The notes under the pieces are model-generated. The model worked only from the letters and a program-made list of their open reading frames with translations. It was not told where the DNA came from and ran no database searches. Below are positions 17,323 through 25,330 of a DNA stretch of 64,000 bases, in pieces (position 1 is the first letter of the stretch; each line of letters starts with the position of its first letter). A program made the position numbers and the translations under genes. Source of the DNA: Bin87 sp965220505 (GTDB taxonomy: Bacteria; Chloroflexota; Dehalococcoidia; Lucifugimonadales; UBA3495); the NCBI GenBank assembly GCA_965220505.1, contig CBDCQE010000001.1, positions 2,294,001 to 2,358,000 on the forward strand, read 5' to 3'.

Positions 17323-17703
17323 TCAGGCTTCCCGGATGGTTACGTCTCCGCCGTCCCAGGCGTCCACGGCAACCCGGCTGCCTTCCAGCAACTCCATGCC
17401 CAAGAGAGGCTGGTCAATGGACTGGAAAACCTCAATTTCATGCACCCGGCCGTGCCACGACACCCAAGTTTCGTAGTATTCAAACTCTTCCTGGTTGCCG
17501 CTGGCCAAGATACCTCGATGCCGGCCTTCTCTAACCAGTCCAAGCCTGTCGATGTCCGCTTCCGGCAGCATCAACCACCCAGTGAACCCGGTGTCTAGAA
17601 CGACCTCGAACCGCTGCAACTCTCCAGCAGCGTCCAGTACGGAGACAACCAACCGCGGCTCTAGCCCGCCCAGCTCGTTCCGTTCTACCCTGCCGCTAAT
17701 CAC
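17323..17703 (-). CDS. clan AA retropepsin-like aspartic protease
   Basis: This 126-residue protein has the single-domain aspartic protease core: VVLDTGFTGWLMLP with D37 as the catalytic aspartate, then the hydrophobic-hydrophobic-Gly block LLGMELLEG near residue 100. Such single-lobe proteins act as homodimers. They are frequent in cyanobacteria and Chloroflexi with a small partner encoded just upstream, which fits here: its start overlaps the last 8 bases of the preceding 87-residue gene. The target is unknown. Confidence 0.75.
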   Translation of the reverse strand: MISGRVERNELGGLEPRLVVSVLDAAGELQRFEVVLDTGFTGWLMLPEADIDRLGLVREGRHRGILASGNQEEFEYYETWVSWHGRVHEIEVFQSIDQPLLGMELLEGSRVAVDAWDGGDVTIREA

Positions 17704-17959
17704 GTTTCACCAGCTTGATGCTGGGGTGAATTTTGTAAGTCACCGGCACGTCAACCCATTCCTCCCAGGTAAAAGCGTCCGGACGCCGCTTTCGCAGCTT
17801 CCTTGCCGCGGTTATGTGCCGGTCGGCAATCTCGTAGTCGCCACTCTTGACGTCGATGACCAGGATCTTGCCCTTGTGCTCCGGCCCCAGGGTAGGGTGT
17901 ATCTTTTCGCGGTAGATGGCGCGGCCAATGGCCGACGCGTTGTCCCCGTTGAATTCCAT
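17696..17959 (-). CDS. small hypothetical protein paired with aspartic protease
   Basis: An 87-residue protein I do not recognise by function. It has GKILVIDVKSGDYEIADRH in the middle and ends in basic residues (KLVKRD). It is the first gene of a two-gene unit: its stop overlaps the start of the aspartic protease by 8 bases. That tight coupling and the small size suggest a regulator or substrate of the protease (inference). Confidence 0.6.
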   Translation of the reverse strand: MEFNGDNASAIGRAIYREKIHPTLGPEHKGKILVIDVKSGDYEIADRHITAARKLRKRRPDAFTWEEWVDVPVTYKIHPSIKLVKRD

Positions 17960-18142
17960 GATTATCGCTCCGTGCCGCTGGATATTCTGCCGTCTGCTGT
18001 CGAAATTCTAGCATAGGCCCGTCTGCCGGGATGCTCGTCGCCGGCGGCAAACGGTTTCCTTCCTTGACAACGCCAGCGAGAGCCGATTAGGTTTAGCTAC
18101 GTCGCTGCCGTCAGATGCCGGCGCCAATGGAGATTGATTGCG

Positions 18143-18556
18143 ATGGCCGCTCCGGCACAAGCCCATGATGGGCCATATGCGCCGTCACCTCTACCGGCCG
18201 ACTTGGCCGACGCTCTGTTGGACCTGGATGAAGTTTTTGACGCCGCGCGCGAGGAAGGAATCCCCGAACCGTCCAGTTTGGCTTTCGAGAACGCCGGCCG
18301 GCTGCTCAAAGCTATGTATGAAATCTCGCCGCGCCGCTTCGACGTCTATCCCATGGCCGACGGCTACATCGCGGTGGACGGGCGCGGCGGTTATGGTCGG
18401 GCGACGCTGCTGATGTGCGGCTCCGACGGCGATGCGGTGTACCTGGTCACTATTGACGGCGAAAGACGCCGCGCTCACTATGCCACGACTGTCAGCCTGC
18501 CGGATGACTTTGTTCGCCAGGCGCTGCGCGAGTTGGACAATGGGCTTTCCGCATGA
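18143..18556 (+). CDS. hypothetical protein, first gene of a two-gene unit
   Basis: A 137-residue protein of unknown function. The first helix is acidic (DLADALLDLDEVFDAAREEG). The second half is beta-rich with FDVYPMADGYIAVDGRGGYG, AVYLVTIDGERRRAHY and a final helix LPDDFVRQALRELD. I chose the ATG at 18143 over a TTG three codons earlier. The stop overlaps the next start in ATGA, so the two products are probably made together. A toxin-antitoxin-like or regulator pair is possible, but no known family is clear. Confidence 0.6.
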   Translation: MAAPAQAHDGPYAPSPLPADLADALLDLDEVFDAAREEGIPEPSSLAFENAGRLLKAMYEISPRRFDVYPMADGYIAVDGRGGYGRATLLMCGSDGDAVYLVTIDGERRRAHYATTVSLPDDFVRQALRELDNGLSA

Positions 18557-18990
18557 CTGACCTGGAAACGACTGAGGAAGAAACGCCGGCATTAATCAGC
18601 GAGAGCGAAGAGTTAGGACGCGGCGTGTTTTCCGGCAGGGACGCCAGGGCAGCGGAACGTGGACAGGTTCGGGCTACAGTATTTCTGGAACGCCAGGGCG
18701 TCCGGGAAATATCCGTTGATCGGATTACACTTGCCCCGCCGGGCGAGGCGGTCGCCATTGCCGACGCAGTAGCGGCGGGACGGGAAGGAAACCGAAGCTT
18801 TTACGGATGGGCCGTACTCTCCGCCAGCGAAGTTATCAGCGTCGGATGCACCGTGGTTGCAACGCCTTACGCTGGGAACCCTTACCACGCTGACATCCTG
18901 CTACCCGAATCCGCGGTCGACGAATGGGAACAGCGGCAGTACGCGTTGGAACTGGCGGCCAGAGCGCGCTGGTTGGAACGACCTCGATAA
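18553..18990 (+). CDS. hypothetical protein, second gene of a two-gene unit
   Basis: This 145-residue protein is translationally coupled to the preceding one by a 4-base overlap. Visible blocks are REISVDRITLAPPGEAVAIA, RSFYGWAVLSASEV and NPYHADILLPESAVDEWEQR. The pattern of a Y-G-W-A-V strand followed by N-P-Y-H-A-D-I resembles a recurrent but uncharacterised bacterial family that I cannot name. It is followed one base later by a decayed PIN-domain gene, so this stretch may have been a defence or addiction island. Confidence 0.6.
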   Translation: MTDLETTEEETPALISESEELGRGVFSGRDARAAERGQVRATVFLERQGVREISVDRITLAPPGEAVAIADAVAAGREGNRSFYGWAVLSASEVISVGCTVVATPYAGNPYHADILLPESAVDEWEQRQYALELAARARWLERPR

Positions 18991-18991
18991 G

Positions 18992-19225
18992 ATGCGCTGG
19001 CCGTTGCCAGCAGAAACCGCCCGCGCGGACACATTAGCGGACACATTAATGGAACAATCCCGGGCCACCCCCATGGACCTGGCCGACGCCTAGCTAATCG
19101 CCGCAGCGGAGAGTTCGGGATTGCAGCAAGTGTTCACCGTTGACCATCATCTTTACTTGTACCGGCTGTGGGATGGCGTAGGCTGGCGATATTACCGCAG
19201 AATCGTCAAAATTTCGCAATGCTAA
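18992..19225 (+). pseudogene. decayed PIN-domain (VapC-like) toxin remnant
   Basis: Reading the frame from 18992 gives DTLADTLMEQSRATPMDLAD-A, then TAG at 19091-19093, then LIAAAESSGLQQVFTVDHH, LYLYRLWDG and a natural TAA at 19223. The P-M-D-L-A-D-A-(S)-L-I-A-A-A-E and V-F-T-V-D-x-x-x-Y blocks are the C-terminal half of VapC-type PIN ribonucleases, where the TAG replaces the usual Ser codon (TCG to TAG is one change). The N-terminal half with the first catalytic Asp is missing. A dead toxin gene is the simplest reading. Confidence 0.65.
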
Positions 19226-19319
19226 AGCTAGGCTAAATCCGTCGCAGTCTGATACCATATGATGTGGATAAGGTCCGCACAATCACAATATGCAGGGGAT
19301 TTTCGATTGACTGGGAGGA

Positions 19320-20996
19320 ATGATGAACACTGAAAAGGAACGGCTATCACAACGCGAGTCGCTCCAGAATTTACTGCGTCCCATCGGGCTTACCGAAATG
19401 GCTACGGTCTCTGGCACTATTCAGGCCGGCGATGGAGGACATCGTGCTATCCACTGTGCGTTGATTCCGTCTGGGCAAATCGAACAAGTGCTCTCAAACC
19501 TGTCGTGGGAACTTCATAGAGGGGGCGGCTTGCCCGGCTCGGCCGGGAGCGGAGCCAACGCTGAGTACCTGCGCTTTGGGGACATGGACGGGATAGAGCC
19601 GCTGGTGATAGACCGCTGGTTTCATAACTGTAGGGGCGATTACGTCGAGATTAGTGAAGAATTCAGGCTGTTCCACAATCTGTACCACGACCGTCAGCAA
19701 GAGACGTACATCAGATTTGACGACAATGGCGATGAGACTGTGGTTGCGGTCGTAAAACCAGAGTTGGTCAAGATTCGGATGAAGGAAATCCGCCAGTTCT
19801 TGGCAATCAAGGAAATGCATCTTTCAATTCAATTTGACTGCATGACGTTTTCTGACAAAAGCTTGGCAGAATTAGGGGTTGCCGAGCGATTTCAGGGAGG
19901 AAACTCGAAACTGGCTTGCTGGGGATTGAGCTATGCCGATGCCGAGGGGATGAGCCATGGCAAGTCCACTTGCAGTATTCTGTACGGCAAACGGCTTATT
20001 GAGCCACTTCCAAAATCCAAAAGCGGGTTTTGGGGTTTCGCAGAAGAGCAGGGGCGGTACGTGAACTTCATCGTTGGAATGGATGACGACGGTGATGAAA
20101 TTGAGCATACTTGCGACCCGGCTGCATTGTCCAACTGGTTTGGGAAAAACCCCGGAGCGCCTCACGAGATTACTCCCGTCAGCTTCCGAAAGGAGGTACT
20201 TGAAAAATATTACCATCAACCCAGCAAGTACAAGGTACAGGACGGCTACCTATCCTGCGGCTCTTGGTGGGGCCTGCGCATGGACAATCACCATGCGGAC
20301 AAAGTTTGCATTTTGCTCAAGGACCTCGGGGATCTGCCCTATCAAGAGCAACTGCACTGGCGAGCGCACAACATCGCGGCTGAGTCCGGTTACAGCGAAA
20401 CAGCTTGGCGCAGATATTTTGAGAATGAATGGGTCGATTCAGACCGCCCTGAGCACGCTTTCCAAGACAAGTACCGCAGGCTTGCGCAGGCGTGCCAAGA
20501 AAATCTCGGATGGCACTTGCTGCTTCCATTGTCCAGTGGAGACGAATACCATTTGCAGAATGTCCGCGTACCGGCAACTGATGAGCAACAAGATTTCGAT
20601 GGCCTTGTACTCGGACTGGCAACCATATTGGTCGGTTCGATCAATGAGGAAGCTTTGAAAACGTTGATTCCAAAGGATCAGCACACAGATGGAAAGGGTA
20701 ACCCATTGAGAGGGATCCAACTCTTGGAAAATGTGCTAACAGCTTGCCAAGCAGAACAATACGATGACCATATTGCATTTCTGCGCAACCTCCAAAGCCT
20801 TCGGTCAAGCGGAGCTGCGCATCGCAAAGGCGATAGGTATGATAAGGTGGCAGCGAGGTTCGGCGTCAAAGACCGAGATTTGCGAACGGTTTTCACTGGT
20901 TTCCTCTGGCAAACAGTGGAATTGCTGAACTATCTGATTGACTTGGTGGAGAGTCGGCAGATTCTGGATGTCCCCAATAGCCTTGATACCAGGTAA
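19320..20996 (+). CDS. 558-residue protein of unknown function with HEPN-like C-terminal motif
   Basis: I do not recognise the first 430 residues; they contain many aromatic and charged residues and no signal peptide. The C-terminal 130 residues are helical, with LQSLRSSGAAHRKGDRYDKV: R495 and H501 are separated by five residues, fitting the R-x4-6-H motif of HEPN ribonucleases, and the following helices contain VFTGFLWQTVELLNYLIDLV. The gene is clearly richer in A and T than its neighbours, and its codon use differs, so recent transfer is likely. It stands alone between the PIN remnant and rsmI. A defence-related role is inference. Confidence 0.65.
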   Translation: MMNTEKERLSQRESLQNLLRPIGLTEMATVSGTIQAGDGGHRAIHCALIPSGQIEQVLSNLSWELHRGGGLPGSAGSGANAEYLRFGDMDGIEPLVIDRWFHNCRGDYVEISEEFRLFHNLYHDRQQETYIRFDDNGDETVVAVVKPELVKIRMKEIRQFLAIKEMHLSIQFDCMTFSDKSLAELGVAERFQGGNSKLACWGLSYADAEGMSHGKSTCSILYGKRLIEPLPKSKSGFWGFAEEQGRYVNFIVGMDDDGDEIEHTCDPAALSNWFGKNPGAPHEITPVSFRKEVLEKYYHQPSKYKVQDGYLSCGSWWGLRMDNHHADKVCILLKDLGDLPYQEQLHWRAHNIAAESGYSETAWRRYFENEWVDSDRPEHAFQDKYRRLAQACQENLGWHLLLPLSSGDEYHLQNVRVPATDEQQDFDGLVLGLATILVGSINEEALKTLIPKDQHTDGKGNPLRGIQLLENVLTACQAEQYDDHIAFLRNLQSLRSSGAAHRKGDRYDKVAARFGVKDRDLRTVFTGFLWQTVELLNYLIDLVESRQILDVPNSLDTR

Positions 20997-21232
20997 GGGG
21001 TGGGTATTTAGCTAAGGCTGCGCAGCCCGCCCATCCCCATTATATCCCTAGCAAACCACCCACCCATTCGGTCGCAACCCGCATGTATGATAGCTGCCGA
21101 AGCTAACCAACTGGCAACCGCCGTCGGGCGGTGCGCTTTGCCTGTCCCAGCCGGCGCTTGGTCGTATCTCCTCGCGTCTTTGCAATCATGCCGGCTTGCA
21201 TTGCTGGCAGTGCAGTATCATTATGCATCCCC

Positions 21233-22075
21233 GTGGGCACCCTCTACGTAATCGGCACCCCCATCGGCAACCTGGAGGACCTTACCCTCCGCGCCAGCCG
21301 CATCCTGTCCTCCGTCCCCCTGGTCGCCGCCGAGGACACCCGCGTCACCCGACGCCTGCTGGCCCACCTGGACGCCCACCCGCGCCTGCTCAGCTGCCAC
21401 GAGCACAACTGGAAACGGCAACTGCCCCGCCTGCTGGAAGCCCTCGCCGAGGGCGACGTCGCCCTGGCCACCGACGCCGGCTCCCCCGCCGTGAGCGACC
21501 CGGGCGCGGGTTTGGTCGCCGCCATCGCCGAGGCTGGTCATTCGGTGGTCAGCATACCCGGGGTGTCTGCCGTGACCGCCGCGCTGTCCGTCGCCGGTTT
21601 CCCCGCCGACCAGTTCGCCTTCCTGGGATTCCTGCCCCGCCGTCGTTCCGACCGCACCGCGATCCTTACCCAAGCCGCCCGGCAAGGACAGACCATCGTG
21701 CTGTTCGAGGCGCCCCACCGCCTGCGGGCCACCCTGGCTGACATCGCCGATGCCCTGCACGACCCGCCCATCGCCGTCTGCCGCGAGCTCACCAAGCTCC
21801 ACGAGGAGGTCTGGCGCGGGACCGCCTCCGCTGCCCTGGATCACTTCACCGAGCCCCGCGGCGAATTCACCATCGTCATCGGCCCGGTCACCCTAGCCGA
21901 GCCGGAGGACTCCGCCCGCGAAGATGAACTGCTGGAAATGGCACGCCAGGCCCTCACCGAACACCGCGCCGCCGGCAAACGCGGGCGCGACGCGGTGGCC
22001 GAGGTCGTCGCCGCCACCGGCCTGCCGCGCCGCGCCGTCTATGCCCTGTGGGTCGAGACCGGCGGGTCAGGCTGA
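21233..22075 (+). CDS. rsmI: 16S rRNA (cytidine(1402)-2'-O)-methyltransferase RsmI
   Basis: RsmI methylates the 2'-OH of C1402 in the ribosomal decoding site, using SAM. The 280-residue product starting at GTG 21233 (VGTLYVIGTPIGNLEDLTLRA) aligns with the normal family N-terminus. Tetrapyrrole-methylase-fold blocks follow: AAEDTRVTRRLL, SCHEHN, LATDAGSPAVSDPG near residue 80, IPGVSAVTAALSVAGFP, FEAPHRL, and ELTKLHEEVWRG. The frame is open upstream (an ATG at 21188), but those residues do not match the family. Its last 9 bases overlap the converging Uma2 gene. Confidence 0.93.
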   Translation: MGTLYVIGTPIGNLEDLTLRASRILSSVPLVAAEDTRVTRRLLAHLDAHPRLLSCHEHNWKRQLPRLLEALAEGDVALATDAGSPAVSDPGAGLVAAIAEAGHSVVSIPGVSAVTAALSVAGFPADQFAFLGFLPRRRSDRTAILTQAARQGQTIVLFEAPHRLRATLADIADALHDPPIAVCRELTKLHEEVWRGTASAALDHFTEPRGEFTIVIGPVTLAEPEDSAREDELLEMARQALTEHRAAGKRGRDAVAEVVAATGLPRRAVYALWVETGGSG

Positions 22076-22804
22076 TTCGCCGTGCAGACGCATCAACTCC
22101 GCTTCCAGCTCGGCAGCCCTGGCCTCGGCCGCTTGCTGTGCCGCTTCGGCGGCTTGTTGCGCGGCCTGCGCCCGCTCTTTGGCGGCGACTATCTCGGCAC
22201 GGCTGAGCAGCCATCGGCCGGTTGACGGGTCGTAGAACCGCAATTGGCCGGACTCCCAATACAACCACAGCCCCAGGGCCGGGCTGAATCCGCAGGATCG
22301 GCCTTCCGTGTCGGGCGCAACCTCAAACCGATGATATTCGCCGTCGGCCAGGTATTCGCCCAACAGCGGCTCGCCGTAGAACTCGCCGCCGGTCCCGTCA
22401 AAACGCCAATATTCGCCAAAGCCGATCCGCGCGTACAGTTCGCGCTTCTCGGTGATGTCCCGGACGGCGGTGCTTTCGGAAGCGATTTCCAGCACAAAAT
22501 CGGCCGGCTTGCCAATCTCCCACACCAGATAGGTGTTACGGTAGTCCATAGACGCAAACCCTTCGGCGGTGACGTCCAGGGTCACGTGCAGGTCGGGCGA
22601 AATGAACCGCCGCGGGTTGCCCTCTTCGTAATAGATGAACGTGTTGCCGCTCACCTCCACGTCCGGACGATTGCGAAAATGCTCCCGGACCGTGCCGACG
22701 ATTTCCGTGAAGTAAGGCTCTTGATAACGTCCGTCGGGCAATGGCTCATCATCCGAGTCGGGGTAGTGAATTTCTGCGCCGGCCCTCGGCAGTTTGGTAG
22801 TCAT
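22067..22804 (-). CDS. Uma2-family protein, long form with Ala-rich C-terminal coil
   Basis: A 245-residue Uma2 protein from the ATG at 22804. The core shows ISPDLHVTLDVT, WEIGKPADFVLEIASESTA and YARIGFGEYWRFDG. The C-terminus is a repeated helix (AQAAQQAAEAAQQAAEARAAE) that is likely coiled and has grown by short repeats. It is related to the copies at 1.6 and 12.5 kb. Tail-to-tail overlap with rsmI is 9 bases. The upstream hydratase ends 49 bases before its start on the same strand. Confidence 0.85.
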   Translation of the reverse strand: MTTKLPRAGAEIHYPDSDDEPLPDGRYQEPYFTEIVGTVREHFRNRPDVEVSGNTFIYYEEGNPRRFISPDLHVTLDVTAEGFASMDYRNTYLVWEIGKPADFVLEIASESTAVRDITEKRELYARIGFGEYWRFDGTGGEFYGEPLLGEYLADGEYHRFEVAPDTEGRSCGFSPALGLWLYWESGQLRFYDPSTGRWLLSRAEIVAAKERAQAAQQAAEAAQQAAEARAAELEAELMRLHGESA

Positions 22805-22853
22805 GTCAAGCCTCGCAACCGTGACGCTGGGTCGCAACCACTCGGCAACTGCG

Positions 22854-23654
22854 CTAGGCGCAGACCACCACCGCCTCGCCCAGGCCCTCAATCGAGATCC
22901 GGCCCTCCGACGCGAACCCCAGCGCCGTCGGCGGGATCAGGCTGCCCGTGATCACCGTGTCGCCGGCCTTGAGCGGGTGGTTCCGCGCCGACAACTCGTT
23001 GGCCAGCCACACCAGCGGCTCAAACGGGTGTCCCATCACGTCCCGGCCGTAGCCCTCGCCCACCTGCTCGTGGTTGATGCTCATCACGCCCTTGCAGCCC
23101 TCCAGGTCCAGGTCGCGCCAGTTGGTCACCGGATCGCCCAGCACCACGCCGGAATTAAGGATGTTGACCGCCACGCTCATCAGCGTGCGCTCCTCGGTGG
23201 TCAGGTCGGCCGGCGTCCGCATGTCCACGATCTCAAAGGCCGTGGCGATCTCGGCCACCGCGTCCTCAATCGCCTCCCGGGTGTAGGGCGCGCCCGACGC
23301 CGGCAGGTCCTTGCCCAGCGTGACGCCAACTTCCAGCTCGATGCCCAGGTTCACGTACTCGGTGAAGTTCAGCACCACCGGCGACCGCAGGATGGTCTTC
23401 TCGAACACGCCCCCCAGCACCGGATGGTCCAGTCCGGCCCGCTCCTGCATCACCGGCGTGGTGTACGCCAGCTTGTAGCCCGCCAACGGCCCCCACAGGC
23501 TGGACAGCATGCAGTGCAGCTCAAGCTGTATGGCATAGGCCTCGTCCAGGTTCTTGGGAAACAGGTCCGCCGGCAACCGCTCGAAAGGCTGCACCGTCTT
23601 GTAGCTCTCGAAAATGAACTCGGCGGCCGCGCGGGCCGGTGTCGTGGTTACCAT
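22854..23654 (-). CDS. 2-keto-4-pentenoate hydratase-like protein (FAH fold)
   Basis: A 266-residue protein of the MhpD/HpcG/DmpH type. Family features are LWGPLAGYKLAYTTP near residue 60, the acidic metal pair in LGIELEVGVTLG near residue 105, the EIVDMRT block, and the terminal DTVITGSLIPP followed by GEAVVVC. These enzymes hydrate 2-hydroxypentadienoates or decarboxylate oxalocrotonate in meta-cleavage pathways. No other meta-pathway genes lie nearby, so the substrate is open. GGAGGCGC just before the ATG supports the start. Confidence 0.85.
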   Translation of the reverse strand: MVTTTPARAAAEFIFESYKTVQPFERLPADLFPKNLDEAYAIQLELHCMLSSLWGPLAGYKLAYTTPVMQERAGLDHPVLGGVFEKTILRSPVVLNFTEYVNLGIELEVGVTLGKDLPASGAPYTREAIEDAVAEIATAFEIVDMRTPADLTTEERTLMSVAVNILNSGVVLGDPVTNWRDLDLEGCKGVMSINHEQVGEGYGRDVMGHPFEPLVWLANELSARNHPLKAGDTVITGSLIPPTALGFASEGRISIEGLGEAVVVCA

Positions 23655-23692
23655 GGTGCGCCTCCTGGATCGGCAAGGGTTGGGAGATTTGA

Positions 23693-23989
23693 TCAGTCTG
23701 GTGCGTTTTCAGTTAGGTGGGATTGCATCCGCCGGCTGCGTTTGCGCCGGCGATTGTAGCGTATGGCGATTATCCAGAACACGACGACGATGACGGCGGA
23801 CAGCGTCAACAGGGTGATCCCGGTCTTGGAGAGAAAACCGAAAGGGCCGATGATGCGCCACAGTGCGACGGCGGCAATCTGGGTGACGATGATCGCCACC
23901 GCCAGCGGGATGCCGCCGGAAGTGTATTTGCGATACAGCCAATACTCGGCGACTCCAACCACGATGATGGCAATAATGATCAGTATCAA
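23693..23989 (-). CDS. small integral membrane protein
   Basis: A 98-residue protein with three predicted membrane segments: residues 1-18 (MILIIIAIIVVGVAEYWL), about 28-47 (LAVAIIVTQIAAVALW) and about 56-76 (GITLLTLSAVIVVVFWII), then a very basic tail (RYNRRRKRSRR). Positive tail residues suggest a cytoplasmic C-terminus. No family is recognised. Confidence 0.6.
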   Translation of the reverse strand: MILIIIAIIVVGVAEYWLYRKYTSGGIPLAVAIIVTQIAAVALWRIIGPFGFLSKTGITLLTLSAVIVVVFWIIAIRYNRRRKRSRRMQSHLTENAPD

Positions 23990-24087
23990 TAGGTGCCGTT
24001 ACTCCATAACCGCCAAACGCCGCCGGCCGCCGGTTGGTCGTGCCGGCGGCTGGCGGCGCAGGCGCCTGAAGTTCCGAGGTTGGAGAC

Positions 24088-24294
24088 TTACCGCGCCTCG
24101 CTGGCAGCCTCAAACCCGCAGTCGCGGTGCGTGCCGTCGCAGAAGGGCTTGTTGTCCGACTGTCCGCAGCGGCAGAAGGAAACCCACTGCCCCTCGGGGA
24201 TGGTGTAGTTGTTGCCGCTCTGGTCAACAATTTCAATCTCGCCGATGACACGCAGCGGGCCGTTGCCCCGAATTTCTACCTTGACATCCGCCAT
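24088..24294 (-). CDS. CDGSH iron-sulfur domain protein
   Basis: The 68-residue protein ends with the CDGSH motif: C41-R-C43-G-x-S-x-x-K-P-F-C52-D-G-T-H56. Three Cys and one His ligate a [2Fe-2S] cluster. Single CDGSH proteins of this size are small soluble redox or cluster-transfer proteins. The start at 24294 is preceded by AGGAGGAAAC. It could be read with neighbouring genes on the same strand, but 200 bases separate it from the cupin gene upstream. Confidence 0.92.
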   Translation of the reverse strand: MADVKVEIRGNGPLRVIGEIEIVDQSGNNYTIPEGQWVSFCRCGQSDNKPFCDGTHRDCGFEAASEAR

Positions 24295-24446
24295 TGTGTT
24301 TCCTCCTCATGGTGGCTGACGATTTAGCGACCGATGATCGGTCCGCCGAATATCCAAGTTAGCGGCAAGGACAATCGGCGGCATGATTATTCACCAAATC
24401 GCAACCACGGTCAATTGCATCGTCGCCTCGTCGCCGCACCCATTCC

Positions 24447-24478
24447 AAAAACGCGGGGGCGAATGACCATCCGCCCCC
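24447..24478 (-). terminator. rho-independent terminator after cupin gene
   Basis: On the minus strand a GGGGGCG/CGCCCCC stem (24472-24478 with 24455-24461) is followed by GCG and TTTTT. It lies 24 bases beyond the cupin stop codon. Confidence 0.7.
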
Positions 24479-24501
24479 GTCCGGTCGCAATGGCGCGCGC
24501 C

Positions 24502-24897
24502 CTACAGGTTCACCACCAGGTTGTCTGGCGCCCGGCAGAGGATGCCTTCCTGCTCCTCGTCGTAGGGGTTCTCCTCGATGTGCGGCGTGTTGGCCGGCAC
24601 GAAGATGAAGTCCCCAGGCCCGGCCTCGATCCACTCCTCAAAGTTCTCACCGAAATAGACGCGCACGTGACCCTTCAGCACGTAGGCGGCGGTTTCCGCC
24701 TCCAGGTGGGTGTGCGGCGGCCCCTTCTCGCGGGGCGCGGCGGTCACCTTGCCCATCCAGATCTTGGTGGTATCGCCCTTGCCCGGCACGATGGCCGGCT
24801 GGCGCACCATCCCCGGCGTCTGGATCGTCTCCGAGGCATCGCCCACCGTGTGCACCACGTAGGGCTTGAGGTCAGTCTGCTGTTCCGTCGTCGTCAT
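24502..24897 (-). CDS. cupin-domain protein
   Basis: A 131-residue single-domain cupin. Motif 1 is visible as PPHTHLEAETAAYVLKGHVRVYFG, with the His pair and Glu as metal ligands. Motif 2 is GPGDFIFVPANTPHIEEN with the last His. The fold commonly binds Fe, Mn or Zn and serves in dioxygenases, isomerases or storage domains. The start lies inside the end of the upstream gene (26-base overlap), so they are co-transcribed. Confidence 0.88.
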   Translation of the reverse strand: MTTTEQQTDLKPYVVHTVGDASETIQTPGMVRQPAIVPGKGDTTKIWMGKVTAAPREKGPPHTHLEAETAAYVLKGHVRVYFGENFEEWIEAGPGDFIFVPANTPHIEENPYDEEQEGILCRAPDNLVVNL

Positions 24898-25303
24898 CGC
24901 TGCTGCTCCTTGCTTCGTCGCGCTTCATCCACCAGGGCGGGCCCGGGTAGTCGTCCCGCATCCCGGTGTCGCCATACTGAATGTAGAAATCCCGCCGATC
25001 ATGATACAGCCGCGCCCGGTTCAGCACCACCTCCCGGTCGTCATCCTCGTTATCCAGGACACCCTTGATGGTGTCGCTGTCAGCCATAAACCAGTATTTG
25101 TAATCGCCAATGAACAGGTAGATGGTAGGCCGGCTGAAGAAATAGCCGTTGAACGCCTCGCCGTCGCGCATCCGCTGGCAAACCGCCTGCATCAACTCCC
25201 GCTCGCCGTCCTTCTGCAGCAGCACATACTCATGCGGCCAAGTCTCCGCGTAGGTGCTCGCCCACCGCCAAGTCGCGGCGGCGATCATTTCGGTCAGTTT
25301 CAC
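24872..25303 (-). CDS. conserved hypothetical protein (ATWRWA...YKYW type)
   Basis: A 143-residue protein starting at GTG 25303 (an ATG five codons later is possible). The blocks AAATWRWASTYAETWPHEYVLL and YLFIGDYKYWFMAD, followed by VVLNRARLYHD, resemble a recurrent uncharacterised family with a Y-K-Y-W signature. No function is known. The C-terminus is an acidic D-rich tail. It overlaps the cupin gene and follows the PD-(D/E)XK gene by 27 bases, so these genes probably share a transcript. Confidence 0.65.
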   Translation of the reverse strand: MKLTEMIAAATWRWASTYAETWPHEYVLLQKDGERELMQAVCQRMRDGEAFNGYFFSRPTIYLFIGDYKYWFMADSDTIKGVLDNEDDDREVVLNRARLYHDRRDFYIQYGDTGMRDDYPGPPWWMKRDEARSSSDDDDGTAD

Positions 25304-25330
25304 CTAGTGTGGTCCTTTGGCTTGATAGTG

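Noticed and set aside
15452..17476. 674-codon open frame on the plus strand opposite the ThDP enzyme
   Set aside because: It is the antisense shadow of a well-conserved gene in GC-rich DNA and shows no family motif.
18992..19225. TAG read as pyrrolysine in the PIN remnant
   Set aside because: The N-terminal half and first catalytic Asp are also missing, and no pyl genes are seen; decay is simpler.
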